From positions 161,018 to 225,017 of the forward strand of contig NZ_RBZU01000012.1 in NCBI RefSeq assembly GCF_003628125.1: 64,000 nt of DNA. The letters run 5' to 3'. The position numbers and the translations under genes are program-made. The stretch is from Pararobbsia silviterrae (lineage in GTDB: Bacteria; Pseudomonadota; Gammaproteobacteria; Burkholderiales; Burkholderiaceae). Of the stretch, positions 40,558-50,000 are shown in pieces. Below the pieces are notes generated by a model, which worked only from the letters and a program-made list of their open reading frames with translations, was not told the origin of the DNA and made no database searches. The first letter of the stretch is position 1; the number at the start of each line of letters is the position of its first letter.

Positions 40558-41685
40558 CTAGCCCAGACGCGTGATGATCGGCTCCTGCACGAGCCCGAAA
40601 CTGCGCAGCGTGCCGAGCAGCTCGCGGTGTCCGAACGCCTGGCATGCCGATGCGAATCCCACGCGTCGCGGGGCTTGCTGCAAGAGCGACGCGGCTGCAT
40701 AGGCCTGCAGCAGACCCGTCTGCTTGTAGTTGCTGTTGCCGAAAATGACGCAGTGCACGCGGCCGAGCGGGCCCGATGCGTAGACCGAGTCGACCGACTT
40801 GTTGATCCGGGGGTTTTCGCGCGGCGGCATCGTGCCCATGATGCCCGATGCGGTCTCGGTCAAGGCGGCGTCGCGCTGTTCGGGCGACATGCCCTCGGTG
40901 GCCTTGAGCGCGGCCGCCACGATCTGCGGGACGCCTTCCATCAGAGCCTTGTTGAACACGCCGCCGAGCACCTTGACGTTCGCCACGCGCGGATCGCGCT
41001 TGAACCAGACGGGGTGCGAGGTCCCGCCCCACGGCAGCGCGAGCGCGGCCTCGTGCTGGCCCGGAATGTTCAGACGGTAAAGGCCCGCGTCGGCCTGCCA
41101 CTCGACGTACTGGTTCTGTTCGAGGTAATAGGCCTTCGAGGTCGCGGCGTTGATGAGGATCGTCAGCGTCGAGGCGATCGTCGGACTGCCGCCCCAGAAC
41201 ACGGCGATATCGAGCGTATCGAGCCCCGGCGTTTCGAGGCACAGCTGCGCGGCGATTTCGCCCGTCGTGTACATGTGCGCGATGCCGGGCGAGAGCAGCA
41301 GACCCGCGGCCGCGAAGCGTTCGCCGTATTGCTCGTCGAGCGTGACGAGCCAGTCTTGCTCGCCCGTCGTGTCGGTGTAATGGCACTTGGCCGCGAGACA
41401 TGCCTCGACGATTTCCGTGCCGTACTTCGCGAACGGCCCGACGGTATTGAGCACGACCGATGCGCCGCGCAGCAGCTCGGTGAGCGCGGGGACGGTGTGC
41501 GCGACCTCGACGATCTCGTAGTTCGCGGTCTCGATGCCCGGGACATTGGACTTCATCGCGGCGTCGAGTTTGTCGACGCTGCGGCCGGCCGCGATGAACG
41601 GGATGTTGTACTCGCGCAGGTATTCGCAGATCAGGCGCCCCGTGTAACCCGACGCGCCGTAGACCACCACAGGTTTCTTGCTCAT
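40558..41685 (-). CDS. Saccharopine dehydrogenase-like NAD(P)-binding protein (DUF5938-like)
   Basis: A 375-aa protein with an N-terminal Rossmann fold (Val-Val-Tyr-Gly-Ala-Ser-Gly-Tyr-Thr-Gly-Arg, residues 7-17). A Ser-Val-Val-Leu-Asn-Thr-Val-Gly-Pro-Phe segment and Cys-His-Tyr-Thr-Asp-Thr-Thr-Gly-Glu follow, as in saccharopine dehydrogenase-like and trans-acting enoyl reductase proteins. The C-terminal half resembles DUF5938. It sits between the SDR and ligase genes, so an enoyl or keto reduction in the same pathway is plausible. Lysine metabolism is unlikely given the neighbours. Confidence 0.75.
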   Translation of the reverse strand: MSKKPVVVYGASGYTGRLICEYLREYNIPFIAAGRSVDKLDAAMKSNVPGIETANYEIVEVAHTVPALTELLRGASVVLNTVGPFAKYGTEIVEACLAAKCHYTDTTGEQDWLVTLDEQYGERFAAAGLLLSPGIAHMYTTGEIAAQLCLETPGLDTLDIAVFWGGSPTIASTLTILINAATSKAYYLEQNQYVEWQADAGLYRLNIPGQHEAALALPWGGTSHPVWFKRDPRVANVKVLGGVFNKALMEGVPQIVAAALKATEGMSPEQRDAALTETASGIMGTMPPRENPRINKSVDSVYASGPLGRVHCVIFGNSNYKQTGLLQAYAAASLLQQAPRRVGFASACQAFGHRELLGTLRSFGLVQEPIITRLG

Positions 41686-41733
41686 GGAGTTTGTCTCTTG
41701 AGTGCTTGTCTTGAATGCGTGAAAAGGGGGGGC

Positions 41734-42501
41734 TCAGAGCAGCGACGAACTGACGCCGCCGTCGATCACGAAGCCGCTGCCGTTCGAGAAGCTCGATCGG
41801 TTCGATGCGAGGAATACCGCGAGCTGGGCCACTTCGTCGGTCTTGCCGTAGCGTCCCTGACGTTGGGCGATGACGGCGCCGAAGTCGGGCAGATTGAGCT
41901 GGGCCTCGAACTCGGCCTTATGCGACGTCACGAGTTCGGTATCGATGAAGGCCGGCAGGATCGCGTTGACGCGTACGTTGTGCGCGCGCAATTCGACGGC
42001 CGCGGTTTGCGTGAGCGAGACCACGCCGGCCTTGGCGGCCGCGTAGCTGCCGATGAGGGGGCATGCGGCTTTGGCCGTGACCGAGGCCATGTTGATGATG
42101 CTTCCGCCGCCTGCGGCGATGATCGCGGGCGCTGCGTGGCGAATGCACAGAAAGACGCCGTCGAGGTTGACCGAGGTGACTTCGCGCCAGTCGTCGTAAC
42201 TTGTCGCGGCCAATGGCGCCACGCGTGCGACGCCTGCGTTGGGCACCATGATGTCGAGGCGGCCGTGCCGCTTCACGGCGGCGTTGACGAGCGCCTCGAC
42301 GTCGTCCGAGCGGCGCACGTCGCAGCGGACCGCGATCGCGCCTTCGAGCGAGTCGGCGACCTGCTGTGCGGCGTCGGCGTCGATGTCCGCGACGACGACC
42401 TTCGCGCCCTCGGCGGCGAAGGCGCGTGCGATGGCTTCGCCGATGCCGCGTGCGGCGCCCGTGACGATCGCGACTTTGTCCTGCAGTTGCTTTTCGCTCA
42501 T
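41734..42501 (-). CDS. SDR-family oxidoreductase
   Basis: A 255-aa short-chain dehydrogenase. Thr-Gly-Ala-Ala-Arg-Gly-Ile-Gly is at residues 14-21, Asp36 after strand 2 suggests NAD(H), and an Asn-Ala-Gly motif and Ser-Val with Tyr-Ala-Ala-Ala-Lys form the catalytic set. The usual Asn-Asn-Ala-Gly is Pro-Asn-Ala-Gly. Its ATG overlaps the stop of the upstream SDR by four bases. Likely role: oxidation of a beta-hydroxyacyl or alicyclic hydroxyl group in the pathway encoded by this operon. Confidence 0.9.
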   Translation of the reverse strand: MSEKQLQDKVAIVTGAARGIGEAIARAFAAEGAKVVVADIDADAAQQVADSLEGAIAVRCDVRRSDDVEALVNAAVKRHGRLDIMVPNAGVARVAPLAATSYDDWREVTSVNLDGVFLCIRHAAPAIIAAGGGSIINMASVTAKAACPLIGSYAAAKAGVVSLTQTAAVELRAHNVRVNAILPAFIDTELVTSHKAEFEAQLNLPDFGAVIAQRQGRYGKTDEVAQLAVFLASNRSSFSNGSGFVIDGGVSSSLL

Positions 42502-43259
42502 AGCAATCCGGCGGACAGGCCGCCGTCCAGGATGTAGTGGGAGCCCGTCGTCCAGCTCGCGGCGTCGGATGCGAGGAAGGCGGTCATTTCGGCGACTTCG
42601 TGCGTGGTGCCGAGGCGGCCTTGTTTGACCGCGACCAGCGCGCTGAACGGCACGCCGACGGCCGCTTCGACGGTCGGGATCAGGCGATCGACCATGGCGG
42701 TGTTCACGAAGCCCGGGCAGACGGCATTGACGCGCACGCCGACTTGTTTGAGTTCGGCCGCGGCGGTGCGTGTGAGCTGGAGCACGGCCGCTTTCGACGC
42801 CGCGTAGAAACCGAACAACGGCACGCCGTTGACGCCCGCGAGCGACGAGATGTTGACGATCGCGCCGCGGCCCGATTCCGCGAGTGCGCCGATCGAGTGT
42901 TTCATGCCGAGGAACACGCCGAGTACGTTGATCGACATGAGTCGATGGAATTCTTCTTCGGTGTGGTCGAGCAGCGGTTTGACGATCTCGATGCCTGCGT
43001 TGTTGACGAGTGTGTCCATGCCGCCGAATGCTTGCCGCGTGGCTTCGACCGCGGCCGCGACGTCGGCGGAAGACGTCACGTCGCAGCGCACGGCGCGCGC
43101 TTGCGGGCCGAGATCGGCCGCGGCTTTCGTGACGCGTGCTTCATCGATGTCGCAGAGCATGACTTGCGCACCGCGCTCGACGAACAACGACGCGATGGCG
43201 AGGCCCAGGCCTTGCGCTGCGCCCGTCACAAGGGCTCTTCGGCCCTGTAGTTCGTTCAT
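42498..43259 (-). CDS. SDR-family oxidoreductase, first gene of catabolic operon
   Basis: A 253-aa short-chain dehydrogenase with Thr-Gly-Ala-Ala-Gln-Gly-Leu-Gly near residues 11-18, Asn-Asn-Ala-Gly, Ser-Ser and Tyr-Ala-Ala-Ser-Lys all intact. The ATG at 43259 is the family start; the frame continues upstream to 43496 without similarity and crosses the divergent promoter region. It heads the five-gene run SDR - SDR - reductase-like - ligase - thiolase, and it is divergent from a LysE-type exporter across 211 bp. Confidence 0.9.
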   Translation of the reverse strand: MNELQGRRALVTGAAQGLGLAIASLFVERGAQVMLCDIDEARVTKAAADLGPQARAVRCDVTSSADVAAAVEATRQAFGGMDTLVNNAGIEIVKPLLDHTEEEFHRLMSINVLGVFLGMKHSIGALAESGRGAIVNISSLAGVNGVPLFGFYAASKAAVLQLTRTAAAELKQVGVRVNAVCPGFVNTAMVDRLIPTVEAAVGVPFSALVAVKQGRLGTTHEVAEMTAFLASDAASWTTGSHYILDGGLSAGLL

Positions 43260-43470
43260 GACTTTGTCTCCGGTTCGCGTGCGATTGACGCGTCGGAGCA
43301 TTTGACCAGCGAGCGAGGTGGGGGCCCCCCAACGAAAGGTTGGTTTGTCGTGCTGCGGCGCAACGGGTCGATGCGGGCGTGCGCATGCAGGGTTGGGGGA
43401 AACCCTGGTATGCGTTGACGGTGATCGCGAGGGAAATCGTCGACAATCGCCATGCACAACAGGAGTTGCC
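43260..43470. promoter_or_regulatory. Divergent promoter region with a 7-6-7 dyad
   Basis: The gap between the catabolic operon (minus) and the LysE gene (plus) contains CAGGGTT (43388-43394) and its exact reverse complement AACCCTG (43401-43407), six bases apart. It is a candidate operator, perhaps for the MalT-type activator at 34907-37672 or an unseen repressor. Promoter elements cannot be fixed by eye. Confidence 0.4.
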
Positions 43471-44097
43471 ATGTTCGATTTCTCGACGCTGACCACGTTT
43501 ATCGCCGTGGTGCTGGGATTGTTTCTGATTCCGGGCCCCGCGGTGCTGCTCGTGCTGAGCCGGACGGTTCAGGGCGGTCGCAGGGCGGGGATCATGACGG
43601 GCCTCGGTATCGCGACGGGAGACTTCGTGCATACCGTGTTTGCGGCAGTCGGGTTGTCGGCGGTGCTGATGACTTCCGCGCTCGCGTTTACCGCGGTCAA
43701 GTTCGTCGGTGCCGCTTATCTGATCTATCTTGGCATTCGCGCGATCCTTGCCAAGCAAGGCGAGGCTTCATTGCCGAACATGCCCGTCGTGACGCCGCGA
43801 AAAGCGTTTTTGCAGGCGGTACCGGCCGAAGTCCTCAATCCCAAGACCGCACTGTTTTTCCTCGCCTTCATGCCTCAATTCGTGCATCCCGAACGAGGAT
43901 CGGTGTTCCTGCAGTTCGCTGTATTGGGATTGATCTTTGTCGCGTTGAGTTCGCTGTATACGACGCTGATCGCGTGGGCGATTCGTCCGCTCGGACGTCT
44001 CGCCAAACATCTTTCTTGGCTACGCCGCTGGCAGGGAAAAATGATCGGCACGATCTTTATCGGGCTCGGCATCAAAGTCGCGACTCAACATCGGTAG
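43471..44097 (+). CDS. LysE/RhtB-family amino-acid exporter
   Basis: A 208-aa inner-membrane protein with about six helices. The family motif Leu-Phe-Leu-Ile-Pro-Gly-Pro-Ala-Val-Leu is at residues 18-27, followed by Gly-Gly-Arg-Arg-Ala-Gly-Ile-Met-Thr-Gly-Leu-Gly-Ile and Ala-Glu-Val-Leu-Asn-Pro-Lys-Thr-Ala-Leu-Phe-Phe. It should export amino acids or related metabolites. AGGAG six bases before the ATG fixes the start. A longer frame from 43318 has no signal. Confidence 0.9.
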   Translation: MFDFSTLTTFIAVVLGLFLIPGPAVLLVLSRTVQGGRRAGIMTGLGIATGDFVHTVFAAVGLSAVLMTSALAFTAVKFVGAAYLIYLGIRAILAKQGEASLPNMPVVTPRKAFLQAVPAEVLNPKTALFFLAFMPQFVHPERGSVFLQFAVLGLIFVALSSLYTTLIAWAIRPLGRLAKHLSWLRRWQGKMIGTIFIGLGIKVATQHR

Positions 44098-44200
44098 GTC
44101 GTGGTTCTTTGCGACGACACGGCATGCGCGCGTTGAGATTCCATGTCGCGCTTCGGCGAGTAGGCCGCCGCACATTCTTTATGACTCGTACGCGCACGCG

Positions 44201-44683
44201 CTAAGCGGCCAGCGGGCACCAGATCTCGACGACGCCGCTGGCGGTGGCCGGGTCGAACGCGTCGCCGTAGAGCTCGAACATGGGGGTGGGCGCGAACTGT
44301 TTGCCCGAACTCGGAAGCCAATCACGCCAGATCTGCTCGCAGGTATGTCGAATGCCCGACACGTGTCCGGTGTGCCGGAATACGGCATAACGGCTCGCGG
44401 GGATCGTGACGATTTGGTAGGGATCGCCGAGACCGTCCGTGCTCGACACCTCGACGCCGGCAAGATAGTCGAAGCCCGTCTGATCGCCGTTGTAGCTCAG
44501 GCCGAACGTCGCGTGTCCGACCTGATTCGGCACCCGTCCGATATGCGGTCCGAAGCGCTGCCAGAGCATGGGGATTCCTTCGATCGATGTGTAGGGGAAG
44601 CGCGCGCCAAATCCCGCGACGAGGCGTTGCTGAGCATCGACGAAGCTCGGCGTGTCAAGCGCGGCGCCTTTCGGTGACGTCAT
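44201..44683 (-). CDS. GyrI-like/AraC effector-binding domain protein
   Basis: A 160-aa protein made of a single GyrI-like small-molecule-binding (SHS2) domain: Leu-Val-Ala-Gly-Phe-Gly-Ala-Arg, Ile-Pro-Met-Leu-Trp-Gln-Arg-Phe, Tyr-Leu-Ala-Gly-Val-Glu-Val, Ile-Pro-Ala-Ser-Arg-Tyr-Ala-Val-Phe-Arg-His, and a closing Glu-Leu-Tyr-Gly-Asp-Ala-Phe. Such stand-alone domains bind or hydrolyse toxic small molecules or inhibit gyrase. No DNA-binding domain is present. It stands alone, convergent with the LysE gene. Confidence 0.78.
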   Translation of the reverse strand: MTSPKGAALDTPSFVDAQQRLVAGFGARFPYTSIEGIPMLWQRFGPHIGRVPNQVGHATFGLSYNGDQTGFDYLAGVEVSSTDGLGDPYQIVTIPASRYAVFRHTGHVSGIRHTCEQIWRDWLPSSGKQFAPTPMFELYGDAFDPATASGVVEIWCPLAA

Positions 44684-45382
44684 GATGGGCTCTCCCGATG
44701 GATGTCGGCGCTTGATTCTACGCGCGGTGCAGAGGCTCGGGTCAATCGTCGCCGACCCTGATCTTCGCGGTCGTCTTTCTCGTCGCCGCGAGTCGAGTCA
44801 ACGGCCCGCCTGAGATCTTTCGGTTATCGGAGTAGATCGCCGGGAGGACTGGCCTCGTCGGATTCGATCGATACGCGTATCCGCGAGGTCTGCGGGTGAT
44901 CTGCTTGCCGCCTTTGCAGAAATGCTGAAGGGCGGCTGTTTCGAGTCGACGTTGACCGACTCCACCGGGCTGCGATCGGCCAGGGGCGGACTGTAGCGAT
45001 CGGATCGTAAGGTACGTAGCCGCCGTACTCAACGGACGTTGAACAACGGGTGCAAAGCGTCCGTGACCATACTTCGACAGTCAATTCAAAGCGACCGAAC
45101 GGTAGTGTCGTCCTGCGATTCGCCAGAACAGCGAACCGCCTACCGCGCCTGCTGGCAGGCCGTTAGCACATCCGATTCGAGTGGCCGTTCCGGGCCAAAC
45201 TCGTTCCGCCGTCGTACTGCCGAGTTCGGCCAGGAGCCGTCGTCCGTTCACGAATGTCGAGGGACTGCCCGCGATTGCATTTCGGTTTGTTTAGGCCACG
45301 AGCAGCTTGGAACGAACGACGTTTGAGTCCTCGGCGACTTGCCGTGCATGTATCCAGTCGACGACGGCCCGGATTGACGCGA
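44684..45382. other. 699-bp stretch without a recognisable gene
   Basis: Several short frames occur on the minus strand (44742-45084) but they are Arg/Ser-rich and match no family. They could be decayed transposase sequence, though I cannot name the element. The stretch contains repeat copy A2 at 45220-45262. Confidence 0.45.
45220..45262 (+). repeat. Degenerate dispersed repeat, copy 2 of pair A
   Basis: Begins with the same 17-mer as 281-297 (CCGAGTTCGGCCAGGAG), followed by a region with CCGTTCACGAATG that loosely matches the other copy. It lies in gene-free DNA. It is probably a relic of a small mobile or palindromic repeat, which is inference. Confidence 0.4.
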
Positions 45383-46093
45383 TTAATTCGGCAATTCGAC
45401 GCCGAGAATTGCCGGAACGAGATCACGCAAGGCTGCGTCGACCCGGACGACGAGCAACGTGACGTCATTATCGTCATTCATCGATGCCATACCGTCGATG
45501 GGATCGTCCGAGCTCGCGAGTCTGCTCATTGTCCCGAGTCCGTTTTCGTGCGGAGCGGTTTCGAATGAAACCTGATCGGAACCGAAGCGTCGAATGCGGT
45601 CGTGGGGGAAGGGGGTATTGTCGAACGCCTCTCGGGGAAGAACGCCTTCATCAATAATGGTGTCCACGAAAGCTTTCCTTTCGGGAAAAAGACGCGCTGC
45701 GATTTTAGCGGCTTCAAAACGCCCCGACGTCTGCCCGTATGAGGTGCTCCACTGTATTGCATCGCCCCGGATGCCTTCGTCGCTATGGAGCGCTTGCTTG
45801 CGGGACGTGTCCGCTATCACGACCAGTGTTGTACCGGCTGAGCCGTAGTAACCGAAACACGTCCACCCGCGCGGACCTAAGACACCCACGTCGCCGAGCG
45901 AGTACCACGCGAGGCGCGATGCGACCGCCGCTGGGAGTTGAGGCGTCTTCGACGCACGAGGTGCCGGCCTGTGTCCAAGCTGGCCATCCGAAGCGCATCC
46001 GACGAAAGGAACCGACACCGCTTGCGCAGATGCTTGCAATGCTGCGCCTATCTGCACGGCGAAAAGCAATAGCATCGGCCAAGTCGCTTTCAT
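45383..46093 (-). CDS. Conserved hypothetical secreted protein
   Basis: A 236-aa protein with a signal peptide (Lys-Ala-Thr-Trp start, hydrophobic core, Ala-Ser-Ala-Gln near residue 22). The mature part starts with Pro-Phe-Val-Gly-Cys-Ala-Ser-Asp-Gly-Gln. It has Gly-Val-Leu-Gly-Pro-Arg-Gly-Trp-Thr-Cys-Phe-Gly, a central Ser-Tyr-Gly-Gln-Thr-Ser-Gly-Arg-Phe, and Gly-Leu-Gly-Thr-Met-Ser-Arg-Leu near the end. I recognise this layout from hypothetical exported proteins of several proteobacteria but know no function. Two conserved Cys residues may form a disulfide in the periplasm. The ATG at 46093 is chosen because the signal peptide begins there. Confidence 0.65.
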   Translation of the reverse strand: MKATWPMLLLFAVQIGAALQASAQAVSVPFVGCASDGQLGHRPAPRASKTPQLPAAVASRLAWYSLGDVGVLGPRGWTCFGYYGSAGTTLVVIADTSRKQALHSDEGIRGDAIQWSTSYGQTSGRFEAAKIAARLFPERKAFVDTIIDEGVLPREAFDNTPFPHDRIRRFGSDQVSFETAPHENGLGTMSRLASSDDPIDGMASMNDDNDVTLLVVRVDAALRDLVPAILGVELPN

Positions 46094-46397
46094 GGGATTT
46101 CCGTTAAGAATGCTAGTGAGACATCGATCCAACGTGCGCGTACCGGTCCGCGACATTCTGGACGCTCAGGCATCAAAAGTCGAACTCGCGAACAGCCGTT
46201 TCTCTCGATACACGGGATGTGTGGGAGAAGAGACCGATAGACCGTAACGGGTCGAGAAGGGGCGCGGCGGTCGCATGAGGCTGCAATCGGCCAAATGCCG
46301 CCGTTCGAGGTTATTCCGCGAGAGTCCCGTTTCGCTTTGAGAACCGCCACTCGCGATGCGGAGCTGGTGCGTGCCTTTAGCCATCGGACAAGCAGTG
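46094..46397. other. Gap with dispersed repeat B1
   Basis: About 300 bp with no gene. It contains repeat copy B1 (46249-46305), related to 50592-50645. Confidence 0.45.
46249..46305 (+). repeat. Dispersed repeat, copy 1 of pair B
   Basis: Shares GGGTCG.GAAGGGGC, then GTCGCATG.GGC, then a TCGGCCAAATGC core with 50592-50645, in the same orientation, with a few substitutions and a three-base gap. Both copies are intergenic. The similarity extends over roughly 55 bp. Confidence 0.55.
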
Positions 46398-46877
46398 TCA
46401 TTCGCCGATTGTCGATGGAAGTTTCAATCCTGATCGGAGCGCGTCCAATCGATGCCAGACTTGCCCGTCGCTGCGCCAACGGATGATTGCAATTAACGCC
46501 GGAAGTCCGAAAGCGATGTCCATTCCAATCGCGAACGGGCCTGCACCCCGAAATGTCGTGCCGAGCAACGCGATCGACACGAATAGGGCGCAGAACAACA
46601 AGCCCGCACACCTCGATACCCATATCGGCGGCACGCCGACTATTCTGCCTGTAGCGTGGTCTACCCATCCCGTCACGGTCTGCCAGTTGCAGGCCTCGGT
46701 AAGCAGGGCTGTCACTGTCATTCCCTTCGCTACGCGTACCTTTCCACGCATTTGGACGGCGTATTCGTGTCGGCCACCGGCAACAAAGTTGAACGCCGTG
46801 AACACGCCGAACCGTGATGCGCTAAACGCGACCTGAGACACATCGTCAAATGTCACTGTCGTTGGATACAGATTCAC
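46398..46877 (-). CDS. Hypothetical membrane protein, possibly 5'-truncated
   Basis: A 159-aa frame from a GTG at 46877. The N-terminal half looks soluble and strand-rich (Thr-Thr-Val-Thr-Phe-Asp-Asp-Val-Ser-Gln-Val). Two hydrophobic helices follow (about residues 88-105 and 112-132), then a basic tail. The reading frame stays open about 54 bp upstream of the GTG with plausible residues (Tyr-Phe-Arg-Leu-Glu-His) until a TAG, and there is no ribosome-binding site at the GTG. The natural start may therefore be lost or misassigned. No family recognised. Confidence 0.45.
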   Translation of the reverse strand: MNLYPTTVTFDDVSQVAFSASRFGVFTAFNFVAGGRHEYAVQMRGKVRVAKGMTVTALLTEACNWQTVTGWVDHATGRIVGVPPIWVSRCAGLLFCALFVSIALLGTTFRGAGPFAIGMDIAFGLPALIAIIRWRSDGQVWHRLDALRSGLKLPSTIGE

Positions 46878-47096
46878 GTGTTCGAGCCTGAAATAGTGAT
46901 GTTGACCGATGCGCAGTTTCTCAGCGACCTAGCCGGCGTACGCGCAGGCTGCTCCCGGCCTGAAGCAAACACACGCAACTCGCACGCCACATTCATTCGA
47001 GCGGCCGCTATCCGATTCTGAATCGCACGCAAATACCCGCGCCTTAGCCGCTTCTGGCGCTATCGGTGAAGGTATTGTCCGTCTCTAAGCACATGA

Positions 47097-50000
47097 TCAC
47101 CACGAATACCGATAGCCGGCCTGAGCGAACACGGTCCGCCGGTACTCGCCGCCAAGGTTGCGCGCGTACCTGACGTTGAAGTACAGCTCGGACGATTTGC
47201 CCATACTCGTCGTCACGCCCGCGCCGACGTCGTACCAGGTCCTGGCGGGATCCGCGCTCAGCGGCGTACCGCCCACGCTGGTCTGCCCAGGAGAGAAGAA
47301 GTCGTGCAGAACGTCGAATGTCAGATAGGGCGTTGTGGCGCCCGTCTGGCTATCGTTTTGCAGATTCGCCCGGAACAACCGGATGCCCACGCGTCCCCGC
47401 AAGCCATTCGTGCTGGTACTCGAAATCGGCGAAATGCCGTCATCCGTTCCGTTCATGTGCAGGTATTGATAGAGCACCTGCGCCTGCGGCTCGATTGCAA
47501 GGCCCGTCGAGCCAGGAAGCAGGAAGGGCTTGCCCACCTCGCCAGAAATTCCCGCGCTGAAGCCGTTCTGGGTTGCCTCGTCGCCATAGATGTCGGTGTA
47601 CTTGCTGTCGTAATGCGTCAGTTGGCCTACGCCGTCGAAATAGGTGCCGTCGGGAAGATATCGCGTCCAGTAACCGCCAAGGGACTGCGCTTGCGTGTCC
47701 ACCGAGCCCGTTGCGTCCGACAGTTGCGAATTGAGACTGCGCAGGCTGTTGTCGAACGTGGCCGAGATCGAGCCGAAGGTCACCATCACGCCCGTGTGCG
47801 TGCTGCCCCCATTGGCGCCGTGCTCGAGCGTCCAGTCCTTGCCGAACTGCCCGAAGAACGTCTGTTCGCTAGCCGCAAATCCGTGGTTTGAATCGACGTC
47901 GACATTCTCCCCGCTCACGCGCCCCCAGACCCCGTCACTGTTGCTGGCGCCGGTCTTGTTGGTTTGTCCTGCTTCGACGCTTGCGATATCGCCCACGCGC
48001 TCGTTCAACGTCCCCATGATCGTCAAGCCGTAGTCGGCATTGAGCAGCGGGGTCATCGAATAGCCGACCGCGCCCGGACGATAGGCCACGACGTCGGAAG
48101 GCGTGACCGCTCCTGACGACGACGCGAGCGTCGAGCGCAAGTACCAGTCGTTCGCGCTCGCAGCACCGCCCTGGTACAGCAAATACTCGTAGGCACCGCT
48201 TTGGACAGCACTGCCCAGGCGGAAACTGTTCGCCGCCGACGTCCCGTCCACCTGCACGAGTTCGATGCCATCGCCCACGGTCTGCACGCCAGTGCCTGTC
48301 GCATGCACCTGAATGCTCGTGCTGCCGCTCGTGTTGCCCGTGACAACCAACTGATCCGTCTTCGTGGCCGCGCCGCCCTGATTGAGCAGCGTGTTCAACA
48401 CCAATTGCCCGTTTGCACCCGTATAGTTGCCGCCGACCCTGAGCACGTTGCCGATTTGCCCGGATGCGGCCGCCACGTTCACCACACCCCGATTCACCAG
48501 ATTGCCGCTGATCGTGAATGCGCCATTCGCATCCGCCGCGAACGCGGGCAATGCGTTGGCGACAGCGATCGTGCCCGCGTTGGTGACTGCACTCGCTACT
48601 GTTCCATATCCGCCGAGCGTCGCGCCGTCCGCGACGCTCGTTGCGCCCGCACCCAGGGTGGCGTTCGCATGCGAGGCATCGCCGACGGCGAGCGTGCCAT
48701 CAGAAACGACCGTGCCGCCGCTGTAGGTGTTCACCGCATTCAGCACCGTCACGCCCGAACCGATTTGCGCCACATTGCCTGCGCCGCCGATCACGCCATC
48801 AAACGTGACGCGGTCCGAGCGATTGAAGGCCAGCGTGCCGTTGTCAGCGACGTCGCCAACGATGCTGCCCGAGGTCCCGCCGTCGCCGAGCTGCAAGGTC
48901 CCCGCCGAGATCGTCGTGCCGCCGGTATAAGTGTTGTTGGCCGTCAAGGTCAGCGTGCCCACGCCTTGCTTCGTCAGGCCGCCGACGCCCGACATGACGC
49001 TCGCGGCCGTCACATCGAAACCATTCGAATCCAGGAACATACCCCCGGCGTCGAGATTGAAATCGCCGGGCGTAAAGCCGGAGATCAAGGCCGAACCCGC
49101 AGTGCTGCTGGCGGTGGCGCGCAGGATGCCGTCGTCGAAATCGACCGTCGCGCTACCCTGGTCCGGCGCGAGGTAGCCGGTTTCGAGAATCCCGTTGGTG
49201 TTGACGATCAGGGCGCCGCTCGTGCCGGGGTCGCTCACGCCCATCAGCACGGCCGCCGCCGAGACGACGGCGCCGTCGCTGATGGTCAGCGTACCGTGTC
49301 CTTCTCCGCCGTAGGTATAGCCGCCGATTTCGAGGGTGCCGGAACCCACGACCTGGAAGCTGGAACCCGTGCCGGTCACCAGCATCGTGCCGGTGCCGTT
49401 GACGCCGATGCCGCTCCCATCCGTCGCCTCGATCGTGCCGCCGTTGGACACCGTCACATTGACACTGTTTGTGGCCCCGCCCGCGGTGAAGTAGCCGGCG
49501 TTCCAGACCGTACCTGTTCCGTCCACCTGCACGGTGATGTTGGCCGCCGCCGTGACTCCGCAGCATTCCCCGATGCTGGTGGTGCTGCTCGTCAGTTGAC
49601 CGTCGTTGTTGAGGACGATCGAGGCATCACCGCCGCGCCCGACGCTAAGGTAGTCTGTCGTCAGGCTCGATCCGTTTCCCGTGACCGTCAAGGTGCCTGA
49701 ATCGAAGCTCAGGAAACCGACCTCGGCGGGGGTGTCCGGGATCACGAGCCGGGCGCCGTTGGAGACGGTCAAGCCACCGCTGCCTGATCCGCTGACATCG
49801 AAGGCGCCACCGAAGGTCCCCGCGTTCCAGACCGTACCCGCCCCGCTCAACGTCAAGGCATAAGTGCCCGTGCTCAGGCCCAACCCATTGCCGCTTCCGC
49901 TGCCGGTAGCCGTGCCGGTGGGCACCGTCGTCCCGCTCGGGGTCGTGACGTCTGTCGTGAGATTCAGAATCGGCAGATAGTCATTGTTGGCGTTCGCGTC

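Noticed and set aside
39505..42537. Plus-strand open frame of about 1010 codons
   Set aside because: It lies antisense to four real genes (thiolase to SDR region), is Arg/Asp-rich with no domain pattern, and is explained by the high G/C codon positions of the true genes.
43318..43470. Longer start for the LysE-family gene
   Set aside because: The first 51 codons have no membrane or family pattern, while AGGAG precedes the ATG at 43471 exactly at the family start.
44742..45084. Two minus-strand frames considered as a transposase pair
   Set aside because: I could not find a DDE pattern, an HTH or terminal inverted repeats, so no mobile element is claimed.
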